Source of the DNA: Paramacrobiotus richtersi | Lineage: Eukaryota; Tardigrada; Eutardigrada; Parachela; Macrobiotidae | Length of the DNA stretch: 64,000 nucleotides | Assembly (NCBI GenBank): GCA_034698045.1 | Contig: JAQGAU010000009.1 | Location: 1-64,000, forward strand | Direction: 5' to 3' | Part shown: piece after piece, positions 11,589 to 23,841 of the stretch | Position numbering within the stretch: the first letter of the stretch is position 1 | Layout: each line of letters starts with the position of its first letter | Position numbers and translations under genes: made by a program | The notes under the pieces: generated by a model | Told to the model about the DNA's origin: nothing | The model's database searches: none | Seen by the model: the letters and a program-made list of their open reading frames with translations, nothing else

Positions 11589-13425
11589 TCAAACCTCAGG
11601 ATAGAAGCAAAATAAATGCACGCCAATTTCCATTTGTTGTCCATCAGATGGCGTGGTACCCTCGCGACTTGATAGCAGAATTATCAATGGAAGCGTATTC
11701 AGAGATAGTCCGGAAGCGTGGGACCACTTATACAGCTCTTCTTGTGTATTATTATGCTGGTGACCGCGCTGGCAACTGAACGAGATGTGGCCCGGTTTTC
11801 GGCTGTGAGAAATAGTTGTGTTCGTGTACGCACCCCCGACATGACAACCATCCATATAACGCTCGACAGACGAATCTCTAAATGCCAAAACAAACGAACC
11901 GCTTCGCGGACACGGGCCGTTATCGCCAGGGTATAATACTATTGCAAATGCACTCCGAGCTGCATCCGTGTCACTGCATATCGCAAAAGTAACACCCCGA
12001 TTCAGTCGATCCAAGCCTTCGATGTGTAGCTCGTAGCGACCGAAACCCAAAGCGCCACCCAAACGAACACCAGCTCCTTTCCAAACGCCCTCGTGCTGGG
12101 CATAGCGAAGCCGCACATGTCCGTGATCATCAAGTGAAACATGGCTTGGAGTCGTTATTTCATCGGGCAGTTCCAGAATCCGCCAGCGACGATCACAAAA
12201 AATTATGTCTGATGAGCGAGGAATAACAGAGAAGGGAATGTCCGGTTTTTTGGCGGCATACTTGAACTGGTTTATCTTCAGAACCTCCTCATTCCGCAGT
12301 AATCCAGTCTAAACACCGTTACCGGCTAAATTAGGCGGTCTGCAGATTGCATTTGAGGGAAAAACGACGACGATCGGGAGTCTTACCCGCTGCTTGGTAC
12401 TTACAGAGAGAGGACCGTTAGCTAACTGGTCGTCGTTCATTAGTGAAAATCGGATTGAAAAGAATGCTTCGCCAAGAACGACACGACAGTTAGCCGCAGT
12501 TAATTTCAGCTGATTGTTTCGGCAAGTATTGCTGGCCCAGCTGAAAGATGCAGATTTTTTATGAAGGTGGACAGGTCAGACTGGCGGCATTACTCGTTGC
12601 ATGCCTTTACCGTTGTGCGGCTTCATACACTTCCACTTCGCGAACCGCGAGCGTGTCCCGGCTAAATATCTCACGTAATGTCTCCTTCTTCAGCTGCAGA
12701 AACTCTCCGGAATGCAGCAGTTCAGAGCTGTTTTCGTCCATGATCTCCAGACACCTACCAACCAACTTCTCGGCATCTAATATCTTTGCCTAAAACGACG
12801 ATTGCCGCTTATTGAAGCTCATTTCTGTCATCTGGATTGTGAAACCCACCGCTTCCAACATTGTAAGGCACATGTCTTTGTCGACCTTTTCGCAGGCATA
12901 CTCGGTGCATATGTCCTCGAGCTTCGGAATTCCATACTTTTTTGCACAGTATAATGTGGCCAGAACGTTCTCAACGTTGAGGCCCACGACGGCATCCGTA
13001 TACAAATACCTAAAATTACACCTAATCGGTGCCGACTTGCGAGCAACAAGCTACCAGCCAGCTTACTTTAGCATAACAGCAAAGGCGTCCGGAAGAATGT
13101 CGGGGAGCTCGAGTTTCCCTGTGGTTTCAGAGAGATCCCCGTAGAACATCGTCTCAAAAACATCGCTGCGGAGGCTGAGTACCAACCTGCCAACAACAAC
13201 ATAATTAATCATCATGCACCTGCAACATCGCTGATGGCAGCCTGGTGTAGCGGACAAAAAGTACTTGTGTGCTCGGAACAGCTGCTCCTCTCCGTGTTCG
13301 TGACCAACTGCAAACTGAATATCACTCCCTTCTCCATTATCGAGGGCTTGCTGCAAGCAGTCGACTACTCCATATGCTGCCCCACGCCATCCCCAGATTG
13401 AGGGACTCCGCGGTAAGTCTGACAT
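11589..13425 (-). CDS. BTB-BACK protein of the BTBD1/2/3/6 type
   Basis: Six minus-strand exons read cleanly: 13425-13265, 13186-13067, 13009-12850, 12789-12611, 12540-12405 and 12308-11589. Introns are 78, 57, 60, 70 and 96 bases with good donors (GTAAGT, GTAAGC). The total is 1476 bases, 491 residues plus stop. The BTB domain covers about residues 30-125 (DIQFAVG, RAHKLVLSLRSDVF, MFYGDLSE, LELPDILPDAF, KYLYTD). The BACK domain follows (VLATLYCAKKYGIPKLEDIC, CLEIMDENSSELLHSGEF, LREIFSRDTLAVREVEVYEA, VLGEAFFSIRFSLM). In this family such proteins usually serve as Cullin-3 adaptors, and BTBD1/2/3/6 end in a PHR beta-sandwich. Here the C-terminal ~230 residues (GVRLGGALGFGRYELHIEGL, SDTDAARSAFAIVLYPG) sit in that place but match PHR only weakly. 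The chosen ATG at 13425 gives MSDLPRS; an upstream in-frame ATG at 13476 is possible. The first intron is a multiple of three, so the unspliced frame stays open through it. Confidence 0.8.
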
Positions 13426-13476
13426 TGTTTTAACAACCATGGGCGTGTTTACTGTATTCTTTCCTGTATAACACAA

Positions 13477-15789
13477 ATTAGTAGGATGGAGTTTTTGCGG
13501 TGCCCCTTGGCAACCCTGCTTGTGTCGTTTGCCTTATGTGTTGAGGCAGACGGATACTGCGTTTATTCTGGCCTCTTACTCCGTTTCATCGGCTTAAACA
13601 TCCGCCTATTGTACACGAGATGACTGCAACAGCCTGCATGGATGTGTAGTAGAACGGCATCGACGATGCTGGTCAGTGTGGTGTCCCTCAGCCCTTTTTG
13701 GGCCGCCGCCCGGACTATAGCTACACAGCCAGCTACAACGACCCGACACCCAACGCCTACCAGATGACGCTTGATGCCGCCGCGCGGGCAAATGCCCGCA
13801 GCCAGGGCTTTAGCGGCTCACCTTCTACGCAACAACAGCTCAGTATGTTTCTGAAACCTAGCTCATGGTCACGAATGACAATGTGCAATAGCCCCTGCGG
13901 ATAGCAGCTTTATTGACAACTGATTTGTTATCACTATGGTTAGCACAGACGTTTGTTTATTCATTAACCGATTATGACTACTTCATACACAGAGCAGCCA
14001 TTGATTTATTTATAAAAACTGCGGTTATCCAAACGCATCCTAAAAAAACCAGCGATGTGCCACCCCCTACATTTGCCCGAATGCACCAATGCGCAAAAAA
14101 TTACTATGTTCTACAGTGCTTACCAGTCAGTCAGTCAGTACTAAGGTGAAAGAAACCAAAAACAGTCTGAAGCTGTTATATTATGCAATACTGTACATAC
14201 TCAAAAAGCAACCAACATGACATCCGCATCGCGAAAACATCGAATGTAATGAGTCCCCCAGCTGGCATAGTCCATCACCTGTAGTTACACACCGGAAAAA
14301 GAGAGCAGTGAATTTTTGTTCAAACTGCGAAATGAAAATTATAGCATTATGTGAACGTGATGATGTGAACATTGGCCTGTAATGCATGTACCCCACGCGG
14401 AAATGTGCAACTAACAGACATGCAGTTCCATTTAATGTTATTCATCGTTTGTTTGCTAAGAACAGCAAAACGCGTAACAGATGCCTGATCATATGATTCC
14501 CATTATGGACGTTTAAGAAGCGACCTCAGATACCACCAAACCGAACGCGATATCTGACATCGAAGCCATTGATCGAAAGCTAGCGGAATTCACGGAAGCC
14601 ATCCCGCAAATTACGCTCAATCGCCCTGGTGGCCTTTTGCCGACATACCTGCTGAGCGTCCGTCTTCAGTCTCTCCCAACTGACGTACCGGAAGGCAGCC
14701 CCTATCTGGAGAGAAAGCTCCACTCCGAGCAACTCCACCTGCAACGCACCGTACGCTTTGTTCGACCGGCTGCGCCAAACCCCAGTACGACAAGTTCTAG
14801 GTACTGGATAATGAGCAACTGGATAACGAAGAAAAAAATTGAAAAAAACTATTTTGGAATCTCCTGCCAGCAGGCGATTTGAGCTTAGTGGTACATGAGC
14901 AACTGCATCCCCGGTCGAAGCATGCCCGTCGGGGTGGATAGAGTTGGATGCATGCATACCCAAACAGTGCATTTCTGTATTCCACAAACAAGGAGCGGGG
15001 CCGCGAGTACCGTCGACGTCTAGTTAAGGGGCTAAAGATTCGCAGGCGAAGTCGCAAATATCACAGAATTCGCTGGGAGTATTTCGTCATTCTTGCGTGA
15101 CGATTACATCAAAAGCAGGAAGGGATCCCTGATATTAGTGCTGATATATATTAGTGCTGAGCTTCCAGAAAGTCACAAGGAATAACTTAGTTTACTTCGC
15201 ATGTGACTACCGTCAGTTGTTTTGAGGTCACAGTTGAAAGTTGTGTTATATGATACCTTGCTGACTGTAAGCGATTTGATGCCGGTGACTTTTTGATGTA
15301 CTTTTTTTTGTTTTAATATAGATTTTGTAGCTGCTCCAAGGGTCGAGATTACTCATTTGGCTAACACAGAGTAGCACAGCAATCTGCTAAATAAACCCGA
15401 AACACTGCTGACTCAGTGCAGGTCAAGACTGTCGTCCATCTCCCTGTTGCACACTACGTTCAAACTGATCAAATGGCCGCGCCCTGACCACGCGTCGATC
15501 GACGTTGTTTCCAGAAAGTTATTCTTAATCGTCAGCCAGTTAAACAGTCGATGGTTTATCAACGTAAGATGGTTTATCCACGTTTATCAACAAAAATAAC
15601 TCATCTATCAACCACTCCTCTGTCAGTGCGCCGTCCGCTCCCTTTCCATCTGTTTGGAATTCTTCCAGTCATCATCCTCCCGCCCCGGTCATTGCGCACA
15701 TGGGTGGAATCGCGTCTTTTCTCGCGTTTGAGCGGGCACAACCGACTGGAGGCTGTCAAAAAGCTGGGGCCGGGATGGGTACATCAGCA
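13477..15789. other. Unassigned interval with one exon-like stretch
   Basis: Most of this 2.3 kb holds no recognised gene. At about 13690-13850 the forward strand has an exon-like run (YSYTASYNDPTPNAYQ and TLDAAARANARSQGFSG) followed by a possible GTATGT donor at about 13844. At 14580-14800 the minus strand reads ALQVELLGVELSLQIGAAF, also exon-like, with a GTATGT donor near 14640. Neither could be joined to a gene. A TCAG tetranucleotide run lies near 14128. Confidence 0.3.
15583..15748 (+). repeat. 166-bp dispersed repeat, copy 1
   Basis: This segment is the reverse complement of 53784-53949, with only a few differences over about 166 bases (shared internal sequence ATTGCGCACATGGGTGGAAT). 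It lies just downstream of the 3' end of the armadillo-like exon. No coding function or terminal structure is visible. Confidence 0.8.
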
Positions 15790-16399
15790 TCACGCTCGGG
15801 GGCATGCCCCAGTTTGCGGAGTACCGGGGGGAGCTTTTCCCAGATCCGCTTCGGTGAAGTTCGGGGCTGGAGATATCGGCGGCGTGGGCATGAACTGCAA
15901 AATATCACCGAACACAGCCTTCGCAGTTTCGCATAGGGTTACTAGCCCGTTACAACAATACCAACCTGCATCTTCAGCCGCTTTACATTTTTGCTCACGC
16001 TGGATCACTTTATCCGCTTCCGCCTTTGCTTCCGGGACGAGCTTCTTAGTAAGTAGCTCCTGTTTGGTCCGGTTGATGGCCTTCTCCTCTTCTCTACGCA
16101 GGGGGAAGAAAGTGTCCTCAAAGTTGTCACCCGTATTTGCCTTGGTCAGATAGCGCATATGGCGTAGGCAACCGGCCGCTTTACGGGCGCGTAATTCTCC
16201 GTCCTCCATGACGTAGCTCAGCAGCCGACGGACCAATTGATCCGAGTGGATTTGGATGATGTTCTGCGGATATTTGGTTAGCTCGTGAAGCGCCAGCAAC
16301 GCGTTGGCTTGGACCTCTTCGTCCGGGTTCCACAGAAGTTTCACACTTTTCGGGAGGATGCCGGTTGGGCTAAAGTTGATGCGGTTAATGGCGTACTCG
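15790..16399 (-). CDS. Armadillo-like repeat protein, 3' exon
   Basis: An open minus-strand frame runs from a plausible acceptor (ACACAAG, exon start 16399) to a stop at 15790, about 203 codons. Its first part looks like one or two ARM/HEAT helical repeats: SVKLLWNPDEEVQANALLAL, HELTKYPQNIIQIHSDQLVR, RLLSYVMEDGELRARKAAGC. Then comes a charged coiled segment (KAINRTKQELLTKKLVPEAK) and a proline-rich tail. The same frame stays open upstream to 16659, but that part reads poorly as protein and is probably intron. Repeats of this type occur in scaffold proteins including ciliary ones such as RSPH14, but I cannot assign an orthologue. The 5' exons were not found. Confidence 0.5.
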
Positions 16400-19037
16400 C
16401 TTGTGTGATTAGTGCAATTCTCACTTGTTTTGCGACTAACAGACAATACAACTGCGATTCGAAAACGTTTGTAATGAAATGCATGATTATGTGCAAAGAC
16501 TGCACAGATCCATCTGAGTGTGCAGTATCTCCAAGCAACAAAAACTGCCCTATAACTTCCGTTATATAAAAAATAAAATAAAAATGGAACTTCCGTAAAT
16601 GCCCACCTGTGTTGGTTTCGCACGCCTTGTCCCACGCGGTCGTTGTGTAACTGATACACAGCGGACCATTATTTTCTTAAAAGTTGCGCTATTCTCGAGA
16701 TTTCCAAGAGTTTCTCTTAGGAAATAAACGAAACGAGTAACTGTTGCGAAAGTGTGCTGTTTGCACGTTGTTACGCTGTACTTCTATCCCTAGGTAGAGG
16801 GCAGTGCAGGCGCTTATCCCGTACATTCCGTGCACCTGTCCCTACCGGCATGCAGTGCATAGCTGTCCGGAGCTGGTGCCAACGCCCAGTAGCAAGAACG
16901 CCGGCGGCTATAAAACATGAAAACACTCTACCCTCAATTTACTTAGTTCAAAAGGGGTGCCTATAGCAAACGGGGTGTGAAGAGGGGTGCCTATAGTAAA
17001 CGAGAGTGAAAGGGAGTGCCTACAGCGATTTGCTAATAAATATTACATAATAATGATGAGCTTGGAAGTTATTAACACTAGTATGATCAGTAATGTCATT
17101 AATGGAGACGGGGAAGTTGCGGCTGGTAGGCGGGAGGCAACCCGTAGTGCGGCCGGAATAACCCGTTGGATGAACATATGGATAACGAGGATCACCGGTC
17201 TGAAGTATACAACATACGATGATTGAGTTGAAGATGCATGAAACAGATTAATATGTGTGAAATTCCGTATTTGTTTATCATGCCCAATGAACGCGAAGAA
17301 CCCAGTGGCCATTGTCACGGCATGACAAAGACGACGGGGGAAGATGCCCCCTCGCGTAGTGCGGACTCGAGCATCTCGGTCAAGCTGAACAGGGAGCAGA
17401 TCGAGACGCCCACGTCGACCCTACGTCCCACCAGCATCCGTGGATCTGTGCATAATGGGTATCAACGAGCACCAGGGAACTCCGACAGAAGGGTCCCCTC
17501 TTGTTTGCCCCACGGCCTGCCGGTGATCAGCCTAAGGCTTTGGACCGCAAAGTCAAACCCTTGCTAACTTCTTTCACCGTATGTTTGACTGAACCTGAAG
17601 GATTTTGTCAATTTTATGGACGGCCAATCGGCGATAAAAGGTATTAGTTTAACACATTATTTTATAACGTGGTAAAACGAATAAAAAGAATTAAACGAAT
17701 CAAACTTTGGAGTTTATCCGCTATCCGTAAGTCTGTGCATCCACTTGACGGAGCGCATGCTACATATTATATCTTTTTGATGAACCCACTGATATATTTC
17801 GGTTGTTTGACTAGTACGCTTGAAATAAATAACGGCTCTGCAGCGTAATGAATGATAGGTAAAACACTGGCTAAGGATTCGCTCTTCGCCTGCGCAACAA
17901 AGACAATGAAAAACGTCTTGATCAGATAAAGAAAGATTTTGTCCGGTTTATTGTGAGTAACTCACAAAGGTCATGGAACGTGTAACTGGCGTGGGTAGTC
18001 GTTTCTGACACATTCGTCTACAGTTTATACACACTCATTTCTGCTAGAAAAATAGAAAACCGTAGATGCTTGAAAACAGTTTGTGCTGATATGGAAGGTC
18101 TAATTTACTGTGGTCGTCTCGAAGGCCTTGAGTGGGAATGTGTACATTTAAAGCGAATAAGGTGTTCTTTTGTCCTGATCTACAAGAATGTGCATGGAAA
18201 GATTCCATACGGCGATAAGCTGTTTTGTACGCTTCACAAATGGTACTGCCCCTGTTTCTGATTCAGGACACATTCGACTACAAGATCGTCTTTCGCGGAA
18301 GCACCCATGTGCTCTCCAAACCGTCCCGTCAGAGTCCAACGGCCTAAAAGTTCCCGCTTCGATTAGATCATTCGCACATAGCTTGTGCAAACTCAGACAC
18401 GAATTGTTGCGTCCAGTCGAGGGTTAGTCTCGTTGTCCCGATTTCGTAACACACTGTATATTGTCGATTAAAAAGCTGTTTCATGGAAACAGGATAACGT
18501 TCTTGCAAACTGGATTAGCTAAGCTGAAATATGTTAACTTTCATGCTTGCTGGTTGTCAATACATTTAGTAATGTTATGACTATCAATACGCTACATTTG
18601 AATTGGTATGGGCTGTTTGTTGTTTTTTTATTTGCGTTTCGACCTGGATGAAGGTGATTTCACCATGTTCAGAGACCAGCAGCCACTGGGCAGATTTGTT
18701 TTTCCTAAAAGACTGGCATTGCTGAAATGTCAGGCAAACCTGTTCAAACGATGGTGATAGGCTTTCGAACCCTCGAAGATAGTTTACGCATTACGACGCT
18801 GTGATACATTTCCTATGACAAAACAACCTCCTTCCATCTAAACAAAAAACTGATCAAAAACCAGAAATCAAGCAGGGTTAGACAGGGGTCCGGGTTTTTC
18901 ATAGCACGGAATACAGTCTCAATGTCTGTCCATTGTAAGCACTAATGAACTTCGTCAGAAGCATAACATTAATACGGCATCTAGTTTCAGAGATAACGTA
19001 AAATATAAACAGTTACACGCAGATATACTAAATAAAA
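16400..19037. other. Unassigned interval
   Basis: About 2.6 kb without a recognised gene. An ORF at 17238-17567 forward is moderately long but has no recognisable motif, and ORFs near 18070-18430 on both strands are short and overlap each other. Confidence 0.4.
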
Positions 19038-19493
19038 CTATTTCCGACGATAAGCTTCTAACGTGAAAAAGAAATGTTCTCTTTTTTTCTGACTTCGCAA
19101 TCGTGTGTCATCGCGATACTTCTCCGCGACAGCCTCAAGCCACGGGGGTAGTTCAAAAGTAAACCGGTTTCGTTTTTTCTGACTTAGTCCGGCGGGAACG
19201 TTATCTTCCTCCTGTGAAAACCAATTACACCATCGGTTTCTCAATGAATGCTGAAGATTAAATGAGACCATGAACATACATGTACATGAATAACTACTAT
19301 CAAGAATTGTATATTGGGAATTCATAACATGTAACCGATATACTTTTTTACCCTCGGTGTCATCAGAACCACTTGCGACTTCTTCGTTTTCAGTGCCACG
19401 GGTTGTGTGATGCCACTGCTTTTCGCCTCGTTGTTGACGAGAGGCGATACTTTGCCATTTTTTAATGTATCCATATTCAAGTAGCAATTCCAA
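19038..19493 (-). CDS. Hypothetical small basic protein, possibly two exons
   Basis: A minus-strand frame of about 151 codons stays open and ends at 19038. Within it, 19343-19212 has intron features (donor GTATAT, acceptor TTTCACAG, 132 bases). Removing it joins a charged N-terminal part (IASRQQRGEKQWHH, VASGSDDTEGKK) to a basic C-terminal part (EEDNVPAGLSQKKRNRFTFE, LPPWLEAVAEKYRDDTRL, ending EAYRRK). There is no ATG at the start of the frame, so an upstream exon is probably missing. I do not recognise the protein. The splice and the coding call are inferences from composition. Confidence 0.35.
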   Translation of the reverse strand: MELLLEYGYIKKWQSIASRQQRGEKQWHHTTRGTENEEVASGSDDTEGKKVYRLHVMNSQYTILDSSYSCTCMFMVSFNLQHSLRNRWCNWFSQEEDNVPAGLSQKKRNRFTFELPPWLEAVAEKYRDDTRLRSQKKREHFFFTLEAYRRK

Positions 19494-20396
19494 ATTAATT
19501 CAATATGCCTATTATCAACACAACAACTGTAATTCTTGTATGCAATTTAAAAGAGACAAGGTAACTTAAAATGCTACGTGTGCAGCGTACTTAATCAAAT
19601 TTAATTCTATGCTGTATTGCATTTCGAAAATCAGAAACTAAAACCACCCGTGCAACTTGGCAACTGAAAAAGATACGGTGTATATCACATGATACCTAGC
19701 CTCTAGTTTGCTAGTGGTTTCTGGTTCCAAATTGATTTGATGTTGACTATATTGTACACTGACCAATGAGCTTTATCGCATAAAGACAAGAAATAAGTAA
19801 CTCTGTACGTAAACTTGTAAAGCGAACCCAACATGACCAACCCTTCTTCCTTTTACTACATGTATTCTCGAGAGGCTTGATCCATAAAAGTTACGGCCGA
19901 TGGCCCAATTCACAAGCAGTTCAAGTTACTGTTATTCACTTTACCAACCAAATAGTTACCAACAAATAATTGGCGTACTGGTACCGACTGCATTTACTTG
20001 AAGTAGGGTACAAAGTTTTGTATATTGCAATACTAGCAGTCGGCCTAGCTTCAGAATACATACGTGGAATTTTTGCTGCTGGACAAAAGCGCTTTTGTAA
20101 CATAATGCTTTGTGACTAAACTTTTGAACAACCAACGGTTCGTCAAAAAAACATAATCAGAAGAGCCACAAAGCTCTCGGAACATGTCTTCTTCACTATT
20201 CGGCGCAGAAATCAGTAAAGTAACCCAATCGACGAAACATCAGCACAACTATGGTAGCTCCACGTGTATTAACTTTGAGGAATGGAACCTCATTTTTGGA
20301 TCGACAGTCACGAATCAGACAAAAGAGAGAGAAAAGTAGAGTGAGACTGTTAAAACAGTTATTATCCAAGACACACTATCGACAGATCGCAAGCGC

Positions 20397-21567
20397 TCAA
20401 TTCACCGACAGAGCGAGTGCAGGCAACGCATTACAGTTCCTGATCTTCGGTAAACCGCGTTTAAGCGGAGCAGTCGATTCACCTCCCATATACAGCGCTT
20501 CCAAGAACTTATCAATCCCCACAAAGGAGAACGGCCCGCGGAGTGAAGCATATCTTGTCTTCTTGGCGCAAACCGCCGCCATCGCGGGGTATCCCGCTCC
20601 TCCAACATCTAGAACTGACTCCAGGTTCTCTTGAGCGCCGGCTCACACCCATAACCATCCCCATTTTGTCATCTTGTACTTACTAGTTTCTTCAGAATCT
20701 TGAGGTAATTGTTCCAACAAGCAGCGTTACATAACTTCATCCGCGTCGCATTCGTTGGATCCAACGCTACCTTGACCTTTGAGATTGACAGCGATGTTTT
20801 CGTATGTGGAAGCGAACTTTTGGCAGTACTTGTACTAGGGCGCGTAACAACTCCACGAGCCAGGGTTGTTTGGTTGAAGTTCTCGTCGGTTAGAATGATA
20901 ACTACCGATTCAGTTGGTTTCGGTTCTTCTACCGCGGGTATCCTTTCTCTGTAAATTCCTTCGAATCTGTAACAGGTTAAGAATCCTTCGTCTTTTCAGC
21001 AGGTTCACTGTCCTTTCGTTTGGCTGGTTCCTTCTTCTTTATAGCCTTCAGCTTCTCCGTTTCCACCCTAACTTTCGCCGATGCATCTCCATCTTTAGTC
21101 GTCTTATTGGACTCAATATCCACCACAACTCTTGGTTCCTTCTTTTTCTTTTTCTCCTTACCCTCCATCAGCTCATTCAGCGCATCCAACGAGGCCGCTT
21201 TCAGTGCCTCCGCCGTACGCATACTCTGGTACTCGGTCGGTGCTTTCTTATCTGATCCGTAGATCTTAATCGTCGGGTAACCAATCACAATGATGCTTAG
21301 CTGCTCGGCCACATTGCGTTCGTTATCCCGGTTCAAAGCTCCCGAAGTTGACAGTGCCTTTCAGCTCTGCGGCCGCTTTGCTGTACTCGGGAGCAAGCTT
21401 CTGGCAGTGGGAGCACCACGGGGCAAAGAACTCAACCAGCCAGACTTCTTTGCTCTTTAACATTTTGCCCTTAAAGTTGGCGCTGGTGACGTTGATAACG
21501 TCGGATTTATCGACAGTAAGAGCAGCTGAAAAGACCGCAAAGAAGGACAGATCTAAAAAGGCCCAAA
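20397..21567 (-). pseudogene. PDIA6: PDIA6 (P5) protein disulfide isomerase, broken copy 1
   Basis: PDIA6 is an ER thiol oxidoreductase with two thioredoxin domains and a C-terminal b domain. On the minus strand, after an acceptor near 21560, the frame reads a hydrophobic start ([12 protein letters not shown]), then [33 protein letters not shown] and IGYPTIKIYGSDKKAPTEYQ. The active site is WCSHC, not the usual WCGHC. A lysine-rich linker follows (KEKKKKKEPRVVVD). The second thioredoxin domain is reduced to its start (VVIILTDENFNQTTLA) and, in another frame, its end (FASTYENIAVNLKGQG), without the CxxC core. The b domain resumes at NNYLKILKKL and continues through LRGPFSFVGIDKFLEALYMG, but a TGA falls where the family has WLWTEAG. 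The acidic C-terminal tail is deleted. Several frame changes are present, so this is very probably a pseudogene. Confidence 0.85.
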
Positions 21568-21729
21568 TGATTTAATAGTTCCTTGTTCTGCACAGAATAA
21601 CCCATCGGGCAATCGTTCTGTGATCTGGCGAAACCAAAAGCAGCTGCCTGCGTGGAACCGATTAAAATATCTTGTATTAGATATTTGCTGTCCTCGTTTA
21701 ACTACACACATTTGGTAGCAAGAGTTTCT

Positions 21730-22560
21730 CGAAAATGTTGTCGATCCAGCCCGGATCTGTTTCGACGACGACACGCAAAGTTCCAACAAGATTTTGCTTA
21801 GCAACATCAAGACGCGACTTGCCACGGTATTGAATGCAGTAAACACTAAGAGTTTTATCCAGTTAAACAGTCGTATCCAATGAATGCGCATCCTCGCTGG
21901 AGATCAATTTAGCATCCCGTTCATACATGAACGCAAAATCAACTTCGTACCGAGAACAGAAGTATCAGACTGCAGTAATTCTTTCTCACAACTAACGGGT
22001 TCATACCGCAGATTCCTAATCTGCCAGACAAGTTTCTGCAGGAACTTCCTCTTATCACCTGCATCTTTCCGCGATAGATCCGCTTTGATCAACTGCATCT
22101 GATTGTTAACATTCTCGATCTCCACGCCATGCAACTCCGCAAAGCCTCCTTCATTCATTCGCTGGTTCTCCATTATAATTTGGCACTTTTTCTGATCTTC
22201 AGAAAACTGGCACTTTGAATAATTCTTCAGTTTTTCAGTTTCTTTAAATATCTTTGCTGTGTAAAGGTCAAACTGGTTCATGACATCACTCTGCCACTGG
22301 GAAGTTTTATCCAGCTGGCTCGTCGCTCGCACAACTCCTCGCTATTACAGTCTGCTGGAACAATGTCGCTTTCTATATTTGCTCATGATTGGTCAAGTAC
22401 AACTTCGTGAGATACAATCGGAGTTCCTCGTTGACCTGTTCATTCTGGTCAACCGTCATGTGAACCGGTTTGATGCCGGGAATGTCCAGTCTATGTTCGC
22501 GAGCGAGTATGACTATTTCATAGTCGTTTGGAGGAGCTTTTACAGGAAGTGGTGCGATGC
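21730..22560 (-). pseudogene. Coiled-coil protein, broken copy 1
   Basis: Minus-strand reading gives a proline-rich lead (APLPVKAPPNDYEIVILARE), then HMTVDQNEQVNEELRLYLTK and a long charged coiled-coil: DKTSQWQSDVMNQFDLYTAK, KETEKLKNYSKCQFSEDQKK, ENQRMNEGGFAELHGVEIEN, LQKLVWQIRNLRYEPVSCEK. The C-terminal part, in another frame, reads SRLDVAKQNLVGTLRVVVET and WIDNIFEKLLLPN. The same protein is found at 51870-52690, which confirms it was once a real gene. Composition recalls ciliary or structural coiled-coil proteins, but I cannot name the family. At least one frame change and one internal stop separate the parts. It lies upstream of PDIA6 on the same strand in both copies, about 200 bases away. 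Confidence 0.6.
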
Positions 22561-22677
22561 AGCGGTGGGAGAATTTCCGCTCCCGTGGGAGAAGCGAAGA
22601 CAGCGTGGGGGGTCTATGCGGTCGAGCGAGTGTTTCCGGAGCTCCTCGAGGCGCACAGAGAAAATGGTTGGTGTTGG

Positions 22678-23840
22678 TTTGTTGTGCGACATTCGTTATC
22701 AAGGGGTCTTGGAGTACTTCATTACTGTCTGCTGGCAGATAACCGCTGCATACAAGTTAAAAGGTCAATCTATAACGACTTACGCACAGAGTACGGCGCA
22801 GCCGACGTGATCTTTCTAATGGCGAATGCGTGTGAAAGTCATTGCGTTCTGTTTTCCCGTCGTGTTTGAATGTTTCCCGCTTTGTCAGTATGCGGTGCTC
22901 ACTGGAAAAGCTATAAGGCTCACCGGTTACATTCTACATTGACTATATAAGTGTGCAAACTTGTCACGAATCTTTTGCTGATTGTTGTGTCTTATTCTTT
23001 TTAAGTTCTTTTCAGTTTTAAGTTCTTAAAGTAAATCAGTGGCTGCTGTTTGTCTGAACTGTCTGGAGCTGTTTCCATGCCGAATAAGTTCATGATAAAA
23101 TTGAAACCTTGTTGCGGTACTTTAGTGACTTCGAATACCATGCTGAGACATAACTACCATAAAATTATAAAACGTAATTAATTACCAGCATATACGTTGA
23201 TGACATCAACTCGTATGCTCGCTAACGCAAAGTAATCAACAGCACAAACACTGCACACTGCTTGAACGCAATACAGACCATAAACTCACATTCTCCTTCT
23301 AGTCAGGCCCGCCCGCTAGCAGCCACGAAGAATACAATAAACTATTAATCAATCAATCAGTCAAAGTTATCGCGTTGATTACTAAGGAAATCCGCATTCC
23401 ATACACCGGCGGAATCCACATGAAAACGTCCTGTAGGGTGTATCGGTGCAGTGTCAATTGCCCTTCCGGAGAGGCCAGGTTGTTGACCAACAAACGTGCA
23501 TCCACTGTAATACCGATTTCGCACTGTAATACCGATTTCGATAAGTATAGACGGGAAGACGCATTCTGAAAAGTGTAATGTCTCGTAATTTGTAATGGAT
23601 CTTCTGATCATTCCTTTGCATATCAGTTTTTCAACCCAGGGTTAGAGGGTTCGTTTGTTTTACCGACGGAAGGAAAATTAAATTCTATGTAAATGACTAA
23701 ATTCGGCTCGATTTACGCATTCTCGCACTCTCGGCCTACACATCAGCGCGACAACTTTCTACTTCCTATCATGCTTGTGGTTCATCATACTTGCCCCTGG
23801 TGGCAATTGTCATATTACAGTCGGTATACCCTAAAACGGT
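22678..23840. other. Unassigned interval
   Basis: No recognised gene. A TATATAA motif lies at about 22945. A stretch of about 70 bases at 23535-23605 resembles 53605-53675 (shared TTTCGATAAGTATA and TGTCTC[G/C]TAATT), suggesting another short dispersed repeat. Confidence 0.4.
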
Positions 23841-23841
23841 T

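Larger units (their letters stand above)
19695..22677. repeat. Segmental duplication, copy 1 of 2
   Basis: This roughly 3-kb block is colinear with 49952-52848, starting at CCTAGCC and ending near AAATGGTTGGT. It carries a PDIA6 gene and a coiled-coil gene on the minus strand in both copies. Blocks of strong identity alternate with copy-specific losses. Copy 1 lacks about 70 bases of the PDIA6 acidic tail and the start of its b domain. Copy 2 lacks a lysine-rich linker and the end of the second thioredoxin domain. Divergence and independent damage suggest the duplication is not recent. Confidence 0.9.
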
